From Acidovorax benzenivorans (lineage in GTDB: Bacteria > Pseudomonadota > Gammaproteobacteria > Burkholderiales > Burkholderiaceae_C), in the NCBI RefSeq assembly GCF_028680575.1, contig NZ_JAPCKI010000005.1, positions 326,661-390,660 of the forward strand: 64,000 nt of DNA, given 5' to 3'. Within the stretch, counting starts at the first letter, position 1. Every line of letters begins with the position of its first letter. Positions 35,963 to 44,495 of this stretch are shown one piece after another. Made by a program: the position numbers and the translations under genes. Under the pieces are notes generated by a model, which saw nothing but the letters and a program-made list of their open reading frames with translations, was not told the origin of the DNA and did no database searches.

Positions 35963-36817
35963 TCAGCGGTTCCTCTGGTTCATGAACACCAGCTTTTCAA
36001 ACAGGCTCACGTCCTGTTCGTTCTTGAGCAGCGCCCCCACCAGTGGAGGCACCGCGACCTTGTTGTCGGCGCTTTGCAGGGCGGTGAGCGGGATGTCTTC
36101 GGCCACCAGCAGCTTGAGCCAGTCGATCAGTTCGCTGGTCGAAGGCTTCTTCTTCAGGCCCGGCAGGTTGCGCACGTCATAAAACGTCTTCATCGCCACG
36201 CTGAGCAGCTCGCTCTTGAGCGTGGGGAAGTGCACGTTGATGATTTGCCGCATGGTGTCGGCCTCGGGGAACTTGATGAAGTGAAAGAAGCAGCGGCGCA
36301 GGAAGGCGTCGGGCAGCTCTTTTTCGTTGTTGGACGTGATGAACACCAGTGGGCGGTGCTTGGCCTTGATGAGTTCGCGCGTTTCGTAGCAGTAGAACTC
36401 CATGCGGTCGATCTCGCGCAGCAGGTCGTTCGGAAACTCGATGTCGGCCTTGTCGATCTCGTCGATCAGCAACGCCACGGGCCGGTCGGCCGTGAAGGCC
36501 TGCCACAGCACGCCCTGGATGATGTAGTTGCGGATGTTCTTCACGCGCTCGGCGCTGTCGCCATCATTGAGTTGGCTGTCCCGCAAGCGACTCACTGCGT
36601 CATACTCATACAGGCCCTGTTGCGCCTTGGTGGTGGACTTGATGTGCCATTGCAGCAGCGGCATGTCCAGCGCCTGGGCCACTTCCTCGGCCAGCATCGT
36701 CTTGCCCGTGCCGGGCTCACCCTTGATCAGCAGCGGCCGTTGCAGCGTGATGGCGGCATTGACGGCGAGCATCAGGTCTTGGGTGGCGACGTAGTTCTGG
36801 GAGCCTTGGAATTTCAT
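35963..36817 (-). CDS. MoxR family AAA+ ATPase
   Basis: From the ATG at 36817 (MKFQGSQNYVATQ) the product is 284 residues; the open frame extends further but would run into the cytochrome gene. Walker A is LIKGEPGTGKTMLAEEVA, Walker B is PVALLIDEIDKADIEFPNDL, sensor 1 is FITSNNEKELPDAFLRRC, and a C-terminal lid domain follows. MoxR ATPases act as chaperones with VWA proteins, here the CoxE-like protein at 33891-35078. It is the first gene of a four-gene run (moxR, small membrane protein, GNAT, VWA). Confidence 0.88.
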   Translation of the reverse strand: MKFQGSQNYVATQDLMLAVNAAITLQRPLLIKGEPGTGKTMLAEEVAQALDMPLLQWHIKSTTKAQQGLYEYDAVSRLRDSQLNDGDSAERVKNIRNYIIQGVLWQAFTADRPVALLIDEIDKADIEFPNDLLREIDRMEFYCYETRELIKAKHRPLVFITSNNEKELPDAFLRRCFFHFIKFPEADTMRQIINVHFPTLKSELLSVAMKTFYDVRNLPGLKKKPSTSELIDWLKLLVAEDIPLTALQSADNKVAVPPLVGALLKNEQDVSLFEKLVFMNQRNR

Positions 36818-36923
36818 GGGGGAAAACACCGGATCGTTGATGAATGGGCTTGACAGGGCGCTGGCTATAATCGACTGCTGATCAGAGCCCAGAGCTGAAC
36901 TTCCACGAGATTGTGCGCGCAAA

Positions 36924-37586
36924 ATGAACAAAACGTTGACCACGCTATTTGCCCTGGCTGTCGCTTCCGTGACCGCCTTGTCCCACGCCCAGGAAGCCAA
37001 GGGCGACGTGGAAGCCGGCAAGCAAAAGATTGCCATGTGTATTGGATGCCACGGCATTCCAGGCTACCAAGCCAGCTTCCCCGAGGTGCACAAGGTGCCC
37101 ATGATTTCGGGCCAAAGCGCCAAGTACATTGCGGCGGCGCTGGTCGCCTACCAAAAGGGCGAACGCAAGCACCCCACCATGCGCGGCATCGCCGAGTCGC
37201 TGTCCGAGAAGGACATCGCTGACGTGTCGGCCTACTACGAACAACACGGCAAGACCGGTGCCGAGCTGCCCGCCAAGCCCTCGCGCGAACCCAGTGTGCA
37301 GGTGGCGGGGTTGCTGAAGAAGGGCGCCTGCGTGTCTTGTCACGGCGACAACTTTGCCAAGCCCATCGACCCCTCGTACCCCAAGATTGCAGGCCAGCAC
37401 GCCGACTACCTGTTTGTGGCCCTCAAGTCCTACAAGGTCGAGAAGAACACCAACGTGGGCCGAGGTAACGCCATCATGGGCGGTGTGGCCAAGCAGTTCA
37501 CCAACGCTGAACTGAAGGCGCTGGCCAGTTACGTGAGCGGCCTGGACGGTGACCTGCACACGGTGCCCCAGTCGCGCTTTCGTTGA
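36924..37586 (+). CDS. Dihaem cytochrome c (c4-like)
   Basis: The 220-residue periplasmic protein has a signal peptide (LFALAVASVTALSHAQ, cleavage about 22). Two class I haem domains follow, each with a CxxCH site: CIGCHGIPG near residue 39 and CVSCHGDNF near 135. Distal ligand Met residues are plausible in NAIMGGVAKQF. The size and duplicated fold match cytochrome c4, an electron donor to terminal oxidases. The gene is divergent from moxR and followed by an intrinsic terminator, so it is probably monocistronic. Confidence 0.87.
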   Translation: MNKTLTTLFALAVASVTALSHAQEAKGDVEAGKQKIAMCIGCHGIPGYQASFPEVHKVPMISGQSAKYIAAALVAYQKGERKHPTMRGIAESLSEKDIADVSAYYEQHGKTGAELPAKPSREPSVQVAGLLKKGACVSCHGDNFAKPIDPSYPKIAGQHADYLFVALKSYKVEKNTNVGRGNAIMGGVAKQFTNAELKALASYVSGLDGDLHTVPQSRFR

Positions 37587-37608
37587 TCGGCAACTGCGCT
37601 GACTCACC

Positions 37609-37635
37609 AAAAAGGCCCGCTTCGGCGGGCTTTTT
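37609..37635 (+). terminator. Rho-independent terminator after cytochrome gene
   Basis: The stem GCCCGC (37615-37620) / GCGGGC (37625-37630) has a TTCG tetraloop, is preceded by an A-run and followed by TTTTT. It lies 23 bases after the cytochrome stop. Confidence 0.92.
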
Positions 37636-37965
37636 GCTGGGCGATCGCATCCTTCGGTGGATGGCAGCTACGGTGCCCACTGGGGATGGGCTCAGCGGGT
37701 GTTGATGGCAGCGGCTGTGCGGGCGAGTGACCGGATAGGGGCTGCGGATAGGGATCTGCAGATAGGGCGCCCACATGATGGTCTGGAACGTGCGACTCCC
37801 GAGTGGGTGGCATGGTGGTGTGCTCAGCACGCGCGGCTGTTAAAGCGCGCTGCGCCTACAAGGCCCGCAGTCGTCCCACGGTAAAATCATGATTGGGTGT
37901 CGGCGCCATGGTGGCTCGGCAGGTTCATGCGCTGGTCGGGCCGCCGCGCGGTTTTTCTGCGACCC
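37636..37965. other. Gap without a convincing gene
   Basis: About 330 bases separate the terminator from the antiporter start. Short open frames on both strands show no family likeness or ribosome-binding site. Three GATAGGG motifs recur at 37734, 37747 and 37761. The promoter of the antiporter gene is presumably near 37870-37900, where an AT-richer GGTAAAATCATGATTG stretch occurs. Confidence 0.5.
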
Positions 37966-39228
37966 ATGAACTCCTCTCCCACCCTGATCCAGGTGATCGG
38001 TGCCGTCCTGTTCGGCCTGGCCATCCTCCACACCTTCTCCACCAAGTATTTCGAGCACCTCGCGCACACGCAGCCCAAACATGCGGGCATTTGGCATCTG
38101 ATGGGCGAGGTGGAAGTGGTCTTCGGCTTTTGGGCGCTGGTGCTTATGCTGTTCATGTTCTCCATCAGCGGCAAGCAGGAGGCCACGGCATACCTGGACT
38201 CGCGCAACTTCACCGAACCGCTGTTTGTGTTCGCGATCATGGTGATTGCGGCTACTCGGCCGATTCTTCAGATGGCGGGCTCTGCGGTTCGGCTGCTCGC
38301 GAGATGCATGCCTTTGCAGCGCGGGGTGGCGATGTATTTTGTGGTGTTGTCGGTCGTCCCGCTGCTGGGCTCCTTCATCACCGAGCCTGCTGCGATGACG
38401 CTGGCGGCGCTGATGCTGCGCGACATCCTGTTCTCGCAGCCGCTGTCAAGCAAGCTCAAGTATTCGACCATTGGCGTGCTGTTCGTCAACATCTCGATCG
38501 GCGGCACGCTCACGCCGTTTGCTGCGCCTCCGGTGCTCATGGTGGCGGCGCAGTGGAACTGGGACCTGTGGTTCATGGCGTCGAACTTTGGCTGGAAGGC
38601 CGCCGTGGCCGTTGTGGTCAATGCGGGCATCGCCACGCTGCTGTTTCGCCGCCAGGTGGGGCACATGGGGCGCAAGATCGCCACGGACGAGGCGCCAGTC
38701 CCTGTGTCCGTGATGCTGGTGCACCTGATGTTCCTGGCGCTGGTGGTGCTGTTTGCGCACCACCCTGCTGTCTTTATGGGCCTGTTCCTCTTCTTTATGG
38801 GGTTCACCACCGCCTACCAGCGCCATCAAAACCCGTTGATCCTGCGCGAGGCCTTGCTGGTGGCCTTTTTTCTGGCCGGGCTGGTGGTGTTGGGCGGTTT
38901 GCAACAGTGGTGGCTGCAGCCAGTGCTCATGAAGATGGACGCCAACGCCGTGTTCTTTGGCGCGGCAGCGCTCACGGCCTTCACCGACAACGCTGCGTTG
39001 ACCTACCTGGGCTCACTGGTCGAAGGCCTCAGCAACGAGTTCAAGGTGGCGTTGGTGGCGGGAGCGGTGACGGGCGGTGGCCTGACGGTGATTGCCAATG
39101 CACCCAACCCTGCAGGCGCGGCGATCTTGAAAGAAAAGTTCGCTGACAACGCCATCCACCCGCTGGGACTGCTGCTGGGCGCGTTGCCGCCCACGCTGGT
39201 GGCGGTGCTGGCGTTCAAGCTGTTGTGA
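37966..39228 (+). CDS. Putative Na+/H+ antiporter
   Basis: From the ATG at 37966 (MNSSPTLIQVIGAVLFG) the product is 420 residues; the frame is open to 37897, but that part is arginine-rich and lacks family likeness. About ten to twelve membrane helices are predicted. Conserved polar motifs inside helices are SFITEPAAMTLAALMLRDIL, NISIGGTLTPFAAPPVLMVA, TAFTDNAALTYLGSL and TVIANAPNPAGAAIL, characteristic of the NhaD/ArsB-related putative antiporter family. Ion specificity is unproven. Confidence 0.8.
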   Translation: MNSSPTLIQVIGAVLFGLAILHTFSTKYFEHLAHTQPKHAGIWHLMGEVEVVFGFWALVLMLFMFSISGKQEATAYLDSRNFTEPLFVFAIMVIAATRPILQMAGSAVRLLARCMPLQRGVAMYFVVLSVVPLLGSFITEPAAMTLAALMLRDILFSQPLSSKLKYSTIGVLFVNISIGGTLTPFAAPPVLMVAAQWNWDLWFMASNFGWKAAVAVVVNAGIATLLFRRQVGHMGRKIATDEAPVPVSVMLVHLMFLALVVLFAHHPAVFMGLFLFFMGFTTAYQRHQNPLILREALLVAFFLAGLVVLGGLQQWWLQPVLMKMDANAVFFGAAALTAFTDNAALTYLGSLVEGLSNEFKVALVAGAVTGGGLTVIANAPNPAGAAILKEKFADNAIHPLGLLLGALPPTLVAVLAFKLL

Positions 39229-39268
39229 ACACCACGCTCCGTGCGGGGCTTAGACCTTGAACAGGTTC

Positions 39269-39703
39269 TTAGTCCCGCGTGGCGCGCCGCTGCACGCAGG
39301 CGATGTAGGCATCGCCATCGGGCGGGCGGCCTGCGCGCTGGCTTTCCCACAGCATTTCGCCCAGGCAGTCCATGGCTGCGTGGTGCGCGTCGTGCAATGA
39401 GTCGAGCCGCGCCGTCAGCAGCTCCACCGCCTGGCGGATGCCGCGTGGCTGGTCGATGCTGCATTGCTCGCTGATCGACAGGTGCATCGACAGGTGCAGA
39501 AACGGATTGGTCTGCCCCGGCGTTTCGTCGTAGTTACGGGCCACGGCGGCGTCGGCGTCGGACAGGTCGGCGTGGTATTCGGGGTGCTCGGCGATCCACA
39601 GGCTGGCCAACGTCTCGATGGCTTCCATAGGCGCGCCGCTCTGGGTCTTGGCGTGCACACCACACAGAAAGCGGCGCACATCGGCTTGAGAGGGGCTGAA
39701 CAT
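39269..39703 (-). CDS. DUF1841 family protein
   Basis: From ATG at 39703 (MFSPSQADVRRFLCGVHAKT) the product is 144 residues, the family's usual size. Diagnostic stretches are AEHPEYHADL, GQTNPFLHLSMHLSISEQ, DQPRGIRQAVELL and HDAHHAAMDCLGEMLWESQ. The family is common in betaproteobacteria and has no known function; the His-rich motifs could bind metal. It is convergent with the antiporter gene, 40 bases away. Confidence 0.82.
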   Translation of the reverse strand: MFSPSQADVRRFLCGVHAKTQSGAPMEAIETLASLWIAEHPEYHADLSDADAAVARNYDETPGQTNPFLHLSMHLSISEQCSIDQPRGIRQAVELLTARLDSLHDAHHAAMDCLGEMLWESQRAGRPPDGDAYIACVQRRATRD

Positions 39704-39912
39704 GGGGCGTGAGGGTAGCACGCAGGGCAAGAGCCTGGCGCCTGAAGGGAAGGCGGGGGAGGGCGATGCGGATTGCGCCTGCCTGCTACATCGCGCCGGG
39801 GCGGCGTCCTACGCTGACCGTGGGGCGGCGCACCTACATTGGGCTGGCGCAAAGGCCGGGAGCCGGGTCCACTTTGTCGCAGTCCTCCAAACCCGGCATG
39901 GGGAGAAACGTT

Positions 39913-40134
39913 ATGAATGCAATGCGAATCGTCGGTGTGCTGTTGTTGGTGTTGGGGCTGGCCGGATTTTTGACCGGGGGCTTCAGTTTTACCAAGGACA
40001 CGACCCAAGCCAAACTGGGGCCACTGGAGCTGACGGTCAAGGAAAAAGAGTCCGTGAACATCCCGCAATGGATGAGCCTGGGCGCCATGGTACTTGGCGG
40101 TGTGGTGCTGGTGTTGGGCTTTCGCAAGCGCTGA
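39913..40134 (+). CDS. Small membrane protein (DUF3185-like)
   Basis: The 73-residue protein has two membrane helices, IVGVLLLVLGLAGFLTGG and LGAMVLGGVVLVLGF. They are separated by a polar loop containing KLGPLELTVKEKESVNIPQW. The layout fits the DUF3185-type inner-membrane proteins of proteobacteria. GAGAAA lies 6-8 bases before the ATG. Function is unknown. Confidence 0.65.
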   Translation: MNAMRIVGVLLLVLGLAGFLTGGFSFTKDTTQAKLGPLELTVKEKESVNIPQWMSLGAMVLGGVVLVLGFRKR

Positions 40135-40193
40135 TGATTTGAGCCCGTCTCAAAATCCACGGCAGCGCTGCTGCTGCGCAGGCCTGCTGTCAC

Positions 40194-40994
40194 TCACGCG
40201 CGTGGGGCACCCATCATGCGCGAGATGGTTTTTGCCGCGCGAAGCAGCCCGGGCAACAAGCTCTCCTGCATCACCGCCGCACTCGTGCGGTTGGCTTGAC
40301 CGCTGATATTGAGCGCCGCCACTGTCTGCCCCATGCGGTTGGTCAGCGGCGCCGCAATCGATATCAAGCCTTCTTCCAGCTCCTGGTTCACCAGGCACCA
40401 GCCTTGCTGCCGCGCCTGGCGGATGTGGGCGATCAGCGCATCCACATCGGTGGTGGTGTGTTCGGTAAAACGCTGCATGGGGTGGCCCTGCAGCCGGGCC
40501 TGCAGTTCATCGTCTGGCAGCCCGGCCAGCAGCATGCGGCCCATGGACGTCCAGCATGCGGGCAGGCGTGAGCCCACGCCCAGCGTGGTGCGCATGATCT
40601 TGTGCGTGGGCACGCGCAGCACATAGACGATGTCCAGGCCGTCGAGCACAGCGGCCGATGACGACTCGCGCACCTCTTCCACCAGATCTTCCATCACTGG
40701 CTCGGCCAGGTTCCAGATGGGCAGTGACGACAGGTAGGCAAACCCCAGGTCCAGGATGCGCGGGCTCAGGCGAAACAGCTTGCCGTCCGTTTCTACGTAC
40801 CCCAGCGTCTGCAGCGTGAGCAGGATGCGCCGTGCGCCCGCACGGGTCAGGCCAGTTTGCGCGGCCACTTCACTCAACGTCTGCTGCGGCGTGGCCGCGC
40901 TGAAAGAACGGATCACCTCCAGCCCGCGCGCGAACGACTGCACATAGCTGTCGCTCGGTTTGGGGTCTTTGGTTTCTGGGATTTGTGAATTCAT
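40194..40994 (-). CDS. IclR family regulator (PcaR/PcaU-type) of the 3-oxoadipate genes
   Basis: The 266-residue protein has an N-terminal winged helix (LSEVAAQTGLTRAGARRILL, residues 42-61) and an IclR effector domain with LDGLDIVYVLRVPTHKIM, GSRLPACWTSMGRMLLAGL and GWCLVNQELEEGLISIAAPL. This pattern is typical of PobR/PcaU/PcaR/CatR-type IclR regulators. It is divergent from pcaI, and an ATTTGTTC/GAACAAAT palindrome lies between them. It probably activates pcaIJF in response to a ketoadipate-pathway intermediate. Confidence 0.87.
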   Translation of the reverse strand: MNSQIPETKDPKPSDSYVQSFARGLEVIRSFSAATPQQTLSEVAAQTGLTRAGARRILLTLQTLGYVETDGKLFRLSPRILDLGFAYLSSLPIWNLAEPVMEDLVEEVRESSSAAVLDGLDIVYVLRVPTHKIMRTTLGVGSRLPACWTSMGRMLLAGLPDDELQARLQGHPMQRFTEHTTTDVDALIAHIRQARQQGWCLVNQELEEGLISIAAPLTNRMGQTVAALNISGQANRTSAAVMQESLLPGLLRAAKTISRMMGAPRA

Positions 40995-41006
40995 ACGTGT
41001 GCCAAC

Positions 41007-41048
41007 TATAATTCTTTAAGCGAACATTTGTTCTGTATGCGAACAAAT
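41007..41048. promoter_or_regulatory. pca divergent promoter with operator palindrome
   Basis: ATTTGTTC (41026-41033) pairs perfectly with GAACAAAT (41041-41048) around a 7-base spacer. TATAAT at 41007-41012 is a candidate -10 box for rightward transcription. An additional GAACA at 41022-41026 gives a third half-site. The site is the likely target of the adjacent IclR regulator. Confidence 0.6.
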
Positions 41049-41089
41049 TTCGAAGAGACAACAACCAAGCAAACCAAGAAAGCGTTGCA

Positions 41090-41791
41090 ATGATCAACAA
41101 ACTGGCGGACTCGGTGGCCCAGGCCCTCGCGGGGGTGAAGGATGGTGCCACGGTGTTGATAGGCGGGTTCGGCACGGCCGGCATTCCGGGTGAGTTGATC
41201 GACGGCCTCATCGCCCAGGGCGCGCGCGACCTCACCGTGGTCAACAACAACGCTGGCAACGCCGACCAGGGCCTGGCCGCGCTGCTCAAGGCAGGGCGGG
41301 TGCGCAAGATCATCTGCAGCTTTCCGCGCCAGGTCGATAGCCATGTGTTCGACGAGCTGTACCGCAGCGGCAAGCTGGAGCTGGAACTCGTACCTCAGGG
41401 CAACCTGGCCGAGCGCCTGCGCGCTGCGGGCGCGGGCATCGGCGCCTTTTTCTGCCCCACAGCGCATGGCACCGAGCTGGCCGCTGGCAAAGAGACGCGC
41501 GAGATCAACGGCAAACACTACGTGCTGGAGTACCCCATCCACGGCGACGTGGCCCTGATCAAGGCCGAGAAGGGTGACCGCTGGGGCAACCTCACTTACC
41601 GTATGTCCGCCCGCAATTTTGGGCCCGTGATGGCCACTGCCGCCAAGACCACCATCGCCACCGTGCACGAGGTCGTCACGCTCGGCTCGCTGGACCCGGA
41701 GGCCATCGTCACCCCCGGCATCTACGTGACTCACGTCGTGAAGATCGACCGCACGGCCACCCAGGCCGGTGGTTTCAAGAAATCAGCATGA
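41090..41791 (+). CDS. pcaI: 3-oxoadipate CoA-transferase subunit A
   Basis: The 233-residue alpha subunit has GGFGTAGIPGELIDGLIAQG (CoA-binding), LTVVNNNAGNADQGLAALL, QGNLAERLRAAG and GAFFCPTAHGTELAAGKETR. With PcaJ it moves CoA from succinyl-CoA to 3-oxoadipate in the penultimate step of the beta-ketoadipate pathway. The stop overlaps the first possible pcaJ ATG by 4 bases. Specificity for oxoadipate rather than acetoacetate is supported by the downstream thiolase and the IclR regulator. Confidence 0.9.
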   Translation: MINKLADSVAQALAGVKDGATVLIGGFGTAGIPGELIDGLIAQGARDLTVVNNNAGNADQGLAALLKAGRVRKIICSFPRQVDSHVFDELYRSGKLELELVPQGNLAERLRAAGAGIGAFFCPTAHGTELAAGKETREINGKHYVLEYPIHGDVALIKAEKGDRWGNLTYRMSARNFGPVMATAAKTTIATVHEVVTLGSLDPEAIVTPGIYVTHVVKIDRTATQAGGFKKSA

Positions 41792-42471
41792 AATTGGCCT
41801 CTGGCGCACAAGGAATAAGCGTGAGTAGCTATCAAAAACGTAGTAAAGACGAGTTGGCAAAACGCGTGGCGCAAGACATCCACGACGGCGCCTACGTCAA
41901 CCTGGGCATCGGCCAGCCCACCCTGGTGGCCAACCACATCCCCGCAGGCCGCGAGGTCATCCTGCAAAGCGAGAACGGCATCCTGGGCATGGGCCCCGCG
42001 CCCGCTGCGGGTCTGGAGGACTACGACCTCATCAACGCGGGCAAGCAGCCCGTGACGCTGCTGCCCGGCGGTGCGTACTTTCACCATGCCGACAGCTTTG
42101 CCATGATGCGCGGCGGCCACCTCGATATCTGCGTGCTGGGCGCCTTCCAGGTATCGGCTACGGGTGACCTGGCCAACTGGAGTACCGGCGAGCCCGGAGC
42201 CATCCCCGCCGTGGGCGGCGCGATGGATTTGGCCATCGGCGCCAAGCAGACCTGGGTGATGATGGACCTGCTGACCAAGCAGGGCGCCAGCAAGATCGTC
42301 ACGCAATGCAGCTACCCGCTCACCGGTGTCGCCTGCGTGAAGCGCATCTACACCGATCTGTGCACACTGGCTTGCACGCCCACGGGGCTGCAGCTCATCG
42401 ACACCGTGCCTGGCCTGTCGCTGGCCGAGCTGGAGCAACTGGTGGGCCTGTCGATCCGTGCGGCCGCCTGA
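41788..42471 (+). CDS. pcaJ: 3-oxoadipate CoA-transferase subunit B
   Basis: The 227-residue (from ATG 41788) beta subunit contains the catalytic Glu in LQSENGILGMGP, LPGGAYFHHADSFAMMRGGH for substrate binding, and MMDLLTKQGASKIVTQCSYP. Most PcaJ proteins begin near SYQKRSKDELAKR. Here the first 11 residues (MKLASGAQGIS) come from a TAGCGCT-family repeat. The alternative start is GTG at 41821 (VSSYQKRSK), inside the repeat. Either start keeps coupling to pcaI. Confidence 0.9.
   Translation: MKLASGAQGISVSSYQKRSKDELAKRVAQDIHDGAYVNLGIGQPTLVANHIPAGREVILQSENGILGMGPAPAAGLEDYDLINAGKQPVTLLPGGAYFHHADSFAMMRGGHLDICVLGAFQVSATGDLANWSTGEPGAIPAVGGAMDLAIGAKQTWVMMDLLTKQGASKIVTQCSYPLTGVACVKRIYTDLCTLACTPTGLQLIDTVPGLSLAELEQLVGLSIRAAA
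41791..41842. repeat. TAGCGCT palindromic repeat, copy 5, at the pcaI/pcaJ junction
   Basis: AAATTGGCCTCTGGCGCACA, GGAATAAGCGTG and AGTAGCTATCAAAA follow the reverse order of the family consensus (TTTTGATAGCT...GCGCTTATT...AGAGGCC). It spans the start region of pcaJ and is translated. Confidence 0.65.
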
Positions 42472-42504
42472 ATCCAACCCCCCAAGAAACGAGGAGACAA
42501 CACC

Positions 42505-43716
42505 ATGAGCCAACAACGCCAAGCCTTCATCTGCGACGCCATCCGCACCCCCTTCGGCCGCTATGGCGGCGCGCTCTCCAGCGTGCGCACCGACGACCTG
42601 GGTGCCATCCCCATCAAGGCGCTGATGGACCGCAACCCCGGCGTGGACTGGGCGGCCGTGACCGACGTGCTCTACGGCTGCGCCAACCAGGCCGGTGAAG
42701 ACAACCGCAACGTGGCCCACATGAGCAGCTTGCTGGCGGGCCTTCCCATCGACGTGCCCGGCGCCACCATCAACCGCCTGTGCGGCTCTGGCATGGACGC
42801 CGTGGGCACCGCGGCGCGCGCCATCAAGGCAGGCGAGGCGGGCCTGATGATTGCGGGCGGCGTGGAGAGCATGAGCCGCGCACCGTTCGTGATGCCCAAG
42901 GCCGAGTCGGCCTTCAGCCGCAACAACGCGGTGTACGACACCACCATCGGCTGGCGCTTCATCAACAAGCTGATGAAAGAAAAGTACGGCGTGGACTCCA
43001 TGCCCGAAACCGCTGAGAACGTGGCGACGGACTTCGGCATTGAGCGCGAAGCGCAAGACCAGATGGCCCTGCGCAGCCAGCTCAACGCTGTAGCCGCCAT
43101 CAAGGACGGCCACCTGGCGCGCGAGATCGTGCCCGTGCACATCCCCCAAAAGAAGGGCGACGCCATCATCGTCAGCCAGGACGAACACCCGCGCGAGACA
43201 AGCCTGGAAGCGCTGGCCAAGCTCAAGGGCGTGGTGCGGCCCGATGGCACGGTGACGGCGGGCAACGCCAGCGGCGTGAACGACGGTGCTTGCGCACTGC
43301 TGCTGGCCGACGGAGCCAGCGCTGCCAAATACGGCCTCAAGCCCCGCGCCCGCGTGGTGGGCATGGCGGTGGCCGGTGTGGCGCCGCGCATCATGGGTTT
43401 TGGCCCCACGCCCGCCACGCAGAAGGTGCTGGCGCAGACGGGCCTGACCATCGACCACATGGACGTGATCGAACTGAACGAAGCCTTTGCAGCGCAGGGC
43501 CTGGCCGTGCTGCGCGCACTGGGCATCAAGGACGACGACGCGCGGGTGAACGCCTGGGGCGGCGCGATTGCGCTGGGCCACCCGCTGGGTGCGAGCGGTG
43601 CACGGCTGGTCACCACCGCCGTCAACCGCCTGCATGAACACGCCGGCCAGTACGCGCTGTGCACCATGTGCATCGGCGTGGGGCAGGGCATTGCCATCAT
43701 CCTGGAGCGCGTGTGA
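42505..43716 (+). CDS. pcaF: 3-oxoadipyl-CoA thiolase
   Basis: The 403-residue thiolase has the nucleophilic Cys in NRLCGSGMDAVGTAARAI (about residue 94), the C-terminal His in GGAIALGHPLGASGARLV and the second Cys in CTMCIGVGQGIAIILERV. NEAFAAQGLAVLR is the thiolase signature. A strong ribosome-binding site (GAGGAGACAACACC) precedes it. Position after pcaIJ supports cleavage of 3-oxoadipyl-CoA to succinyl-CoA and acetyl-CoA; sequence alone would also fit acetyl-CoA acetyltransferase. Confidence 0.88.
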   Translation: MSQQRQAFICDAIRTPFGRYGGALSSVRTDDLGAIPIKALMDRNPGVDWAAVTDVLYGCANQAGEDNRNVAHMSSLLAGLPIDVPGATINRLCGSGMDAVGTAARAIKAGEAGLMIAGGVESMSRAPFVMPKAESAFSRNNAVYDTTIGWRFINKLMKEKYGVDSMPETAENVATDFGIEREAQDQMALRSQLNAVAAIKDGHLAREIVPVHIPQKKGDAIIVSQDEHPRETSLEALAKLKGVVRPDGTVTAGNASGVNDGACALLLADGASAAKYGLKPRARVVGMAVAGVAPRIMGFGPTPATQKVLAQTGLTIDHMDVIELNEAFAAQGLAVLRALGIKDDDARVNAWGGAIALGHPLGASGARLVTTAVNRLHEHAGQYALCTMCIGVGQGIAIILERV

Positions 43717-44456
43717 CCGTGATCGAACGCAACCCCACACCGGTCACCGTCATTACGGGTGCCAGCAACGGCATCGGCCGTGCGATTGCCGACGCCGTGC
43801 TGGCCCAGGGCCACGCCGTGGTCAACCTGGACTACGTGCTGCCCACCTGGAGCCACCCTCGGCTTACCTCGTACCAGGGCGACCTGACCAATGAGGCATC
43901 GACCCGCGAGCGCGCGACCGAGATTGCCGCCAAACACAACGTGACGGCGCTGGTGAACAACGCGGGCGCCACGCGCCCCGGCACCATCGATACTGCCACC
44001 ACGGCGCAGCTGGATGACGTGGTGGGCCTGCACCTGCGTGCGCCCATGCTGCTGGTGCAGGCCTTTTTGCCCACGCTGCGCGCCAGCGGGCAGGGCCGCA
44101 TCGTCAACATGTCGTCGCGTGCCGCGCTGGGCAAGGGCGACCGCATCGTGTACTCGGCCACCAAGGCCGGAATGATCGGCATGACGCGCACGCTCGCCAT
44201 GGAGCTGGGTCGTGACGGCATCACCGTCAACGCGATTGGCCCCGGCCCGATTGCCACCGAACTCTTCCGCCAGAGCAACCCCGACGGTGCGCCGCAGACG
44301 CAGCGCATCTTGAACAGCATCGCCGTGGGCCGCATGGGCACGCCCGACGATGTGGCGCGCGCGGCGCTGTTTTTCCTCTCGCCCGACAACGGCTTCGTGA
44401 CCGGGCAGGTGCTGTACGTGTGCGGAGGCACCACGCTGGGAGTGGCGCCTGTTTAG
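43713..44456 (+). CDS. Short-chain dehydrogenase/reductase (FabG-like) in the pca operon
   Basis: From GTG at 43713, overlapping the pcaF stop by 4 bases (GTGA), the product is 247 residues. It is a classical SDR: TGASNGIGRAIADAV for NAD(P), NNAG in ALVNNAGATRPG, Ser in IVNMSSRAALG and YSATKAGMIGMTRTLAMELG with Tyr/Lys. The conserved GPIATELF follows. Its tight coupling to pcaF suggests a role in feeding an aromatic or hydroxy-acid intermediate into the pathway; the substrate is unknown. Confidence 0.83.
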   Translation: MTVIERNPTPVTVITGASNGIGRAIADAVLAQGHAVVNLDYVLPTWSHPRLTSYQGDLTNEASTRERATEIAAKHNVTALVNNAGATRPGTIDTATTAQLDDVVGLHLRAPMLLVQAFLPTLRASGQGRIVNMSSRAALGKGDRIVYSATKAGMIGMTRTLAMELGRDGITVNAIGPGPIATELFRQSNPDGAPQTQRILNSIAVGRMGTPDDVARAALFFLSPDNGFVTGQVLYVCGGTTLGVAPV

Positions 44457-44479
44457 CAACCTGAACTGATCTTCCCTGC

Positions 44480-44495
44480 CGCCCCGCAAGGGGCG
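44480..44495 (+). terminator. GC hairpin after the pca/SDR genes
   Basis: CGCCCC (44480-44485) and GGGGCG (44490-44495) form a short stem with a GCAA loop, 23 bases past the SDR stop. No T-run follows, so it is only a candidate attenuator before the Bug gene. Confidence 0.3.

Noticed and set aside
36850..36871. TTGACA and TATAAT boxes upstream of the cytochrome c gene
   Set aside because: The spacing is only 10 bases, too short for a sigma-70 promoter; TATAAT alone may still be a -10 box with another -35.
37657..37884. Short plus-strand open frame after the cytochrome terminator
   Set aside because: There is no family likeness, no ribosome-binding site, and it is basic/Trp-rich like shadow frames.
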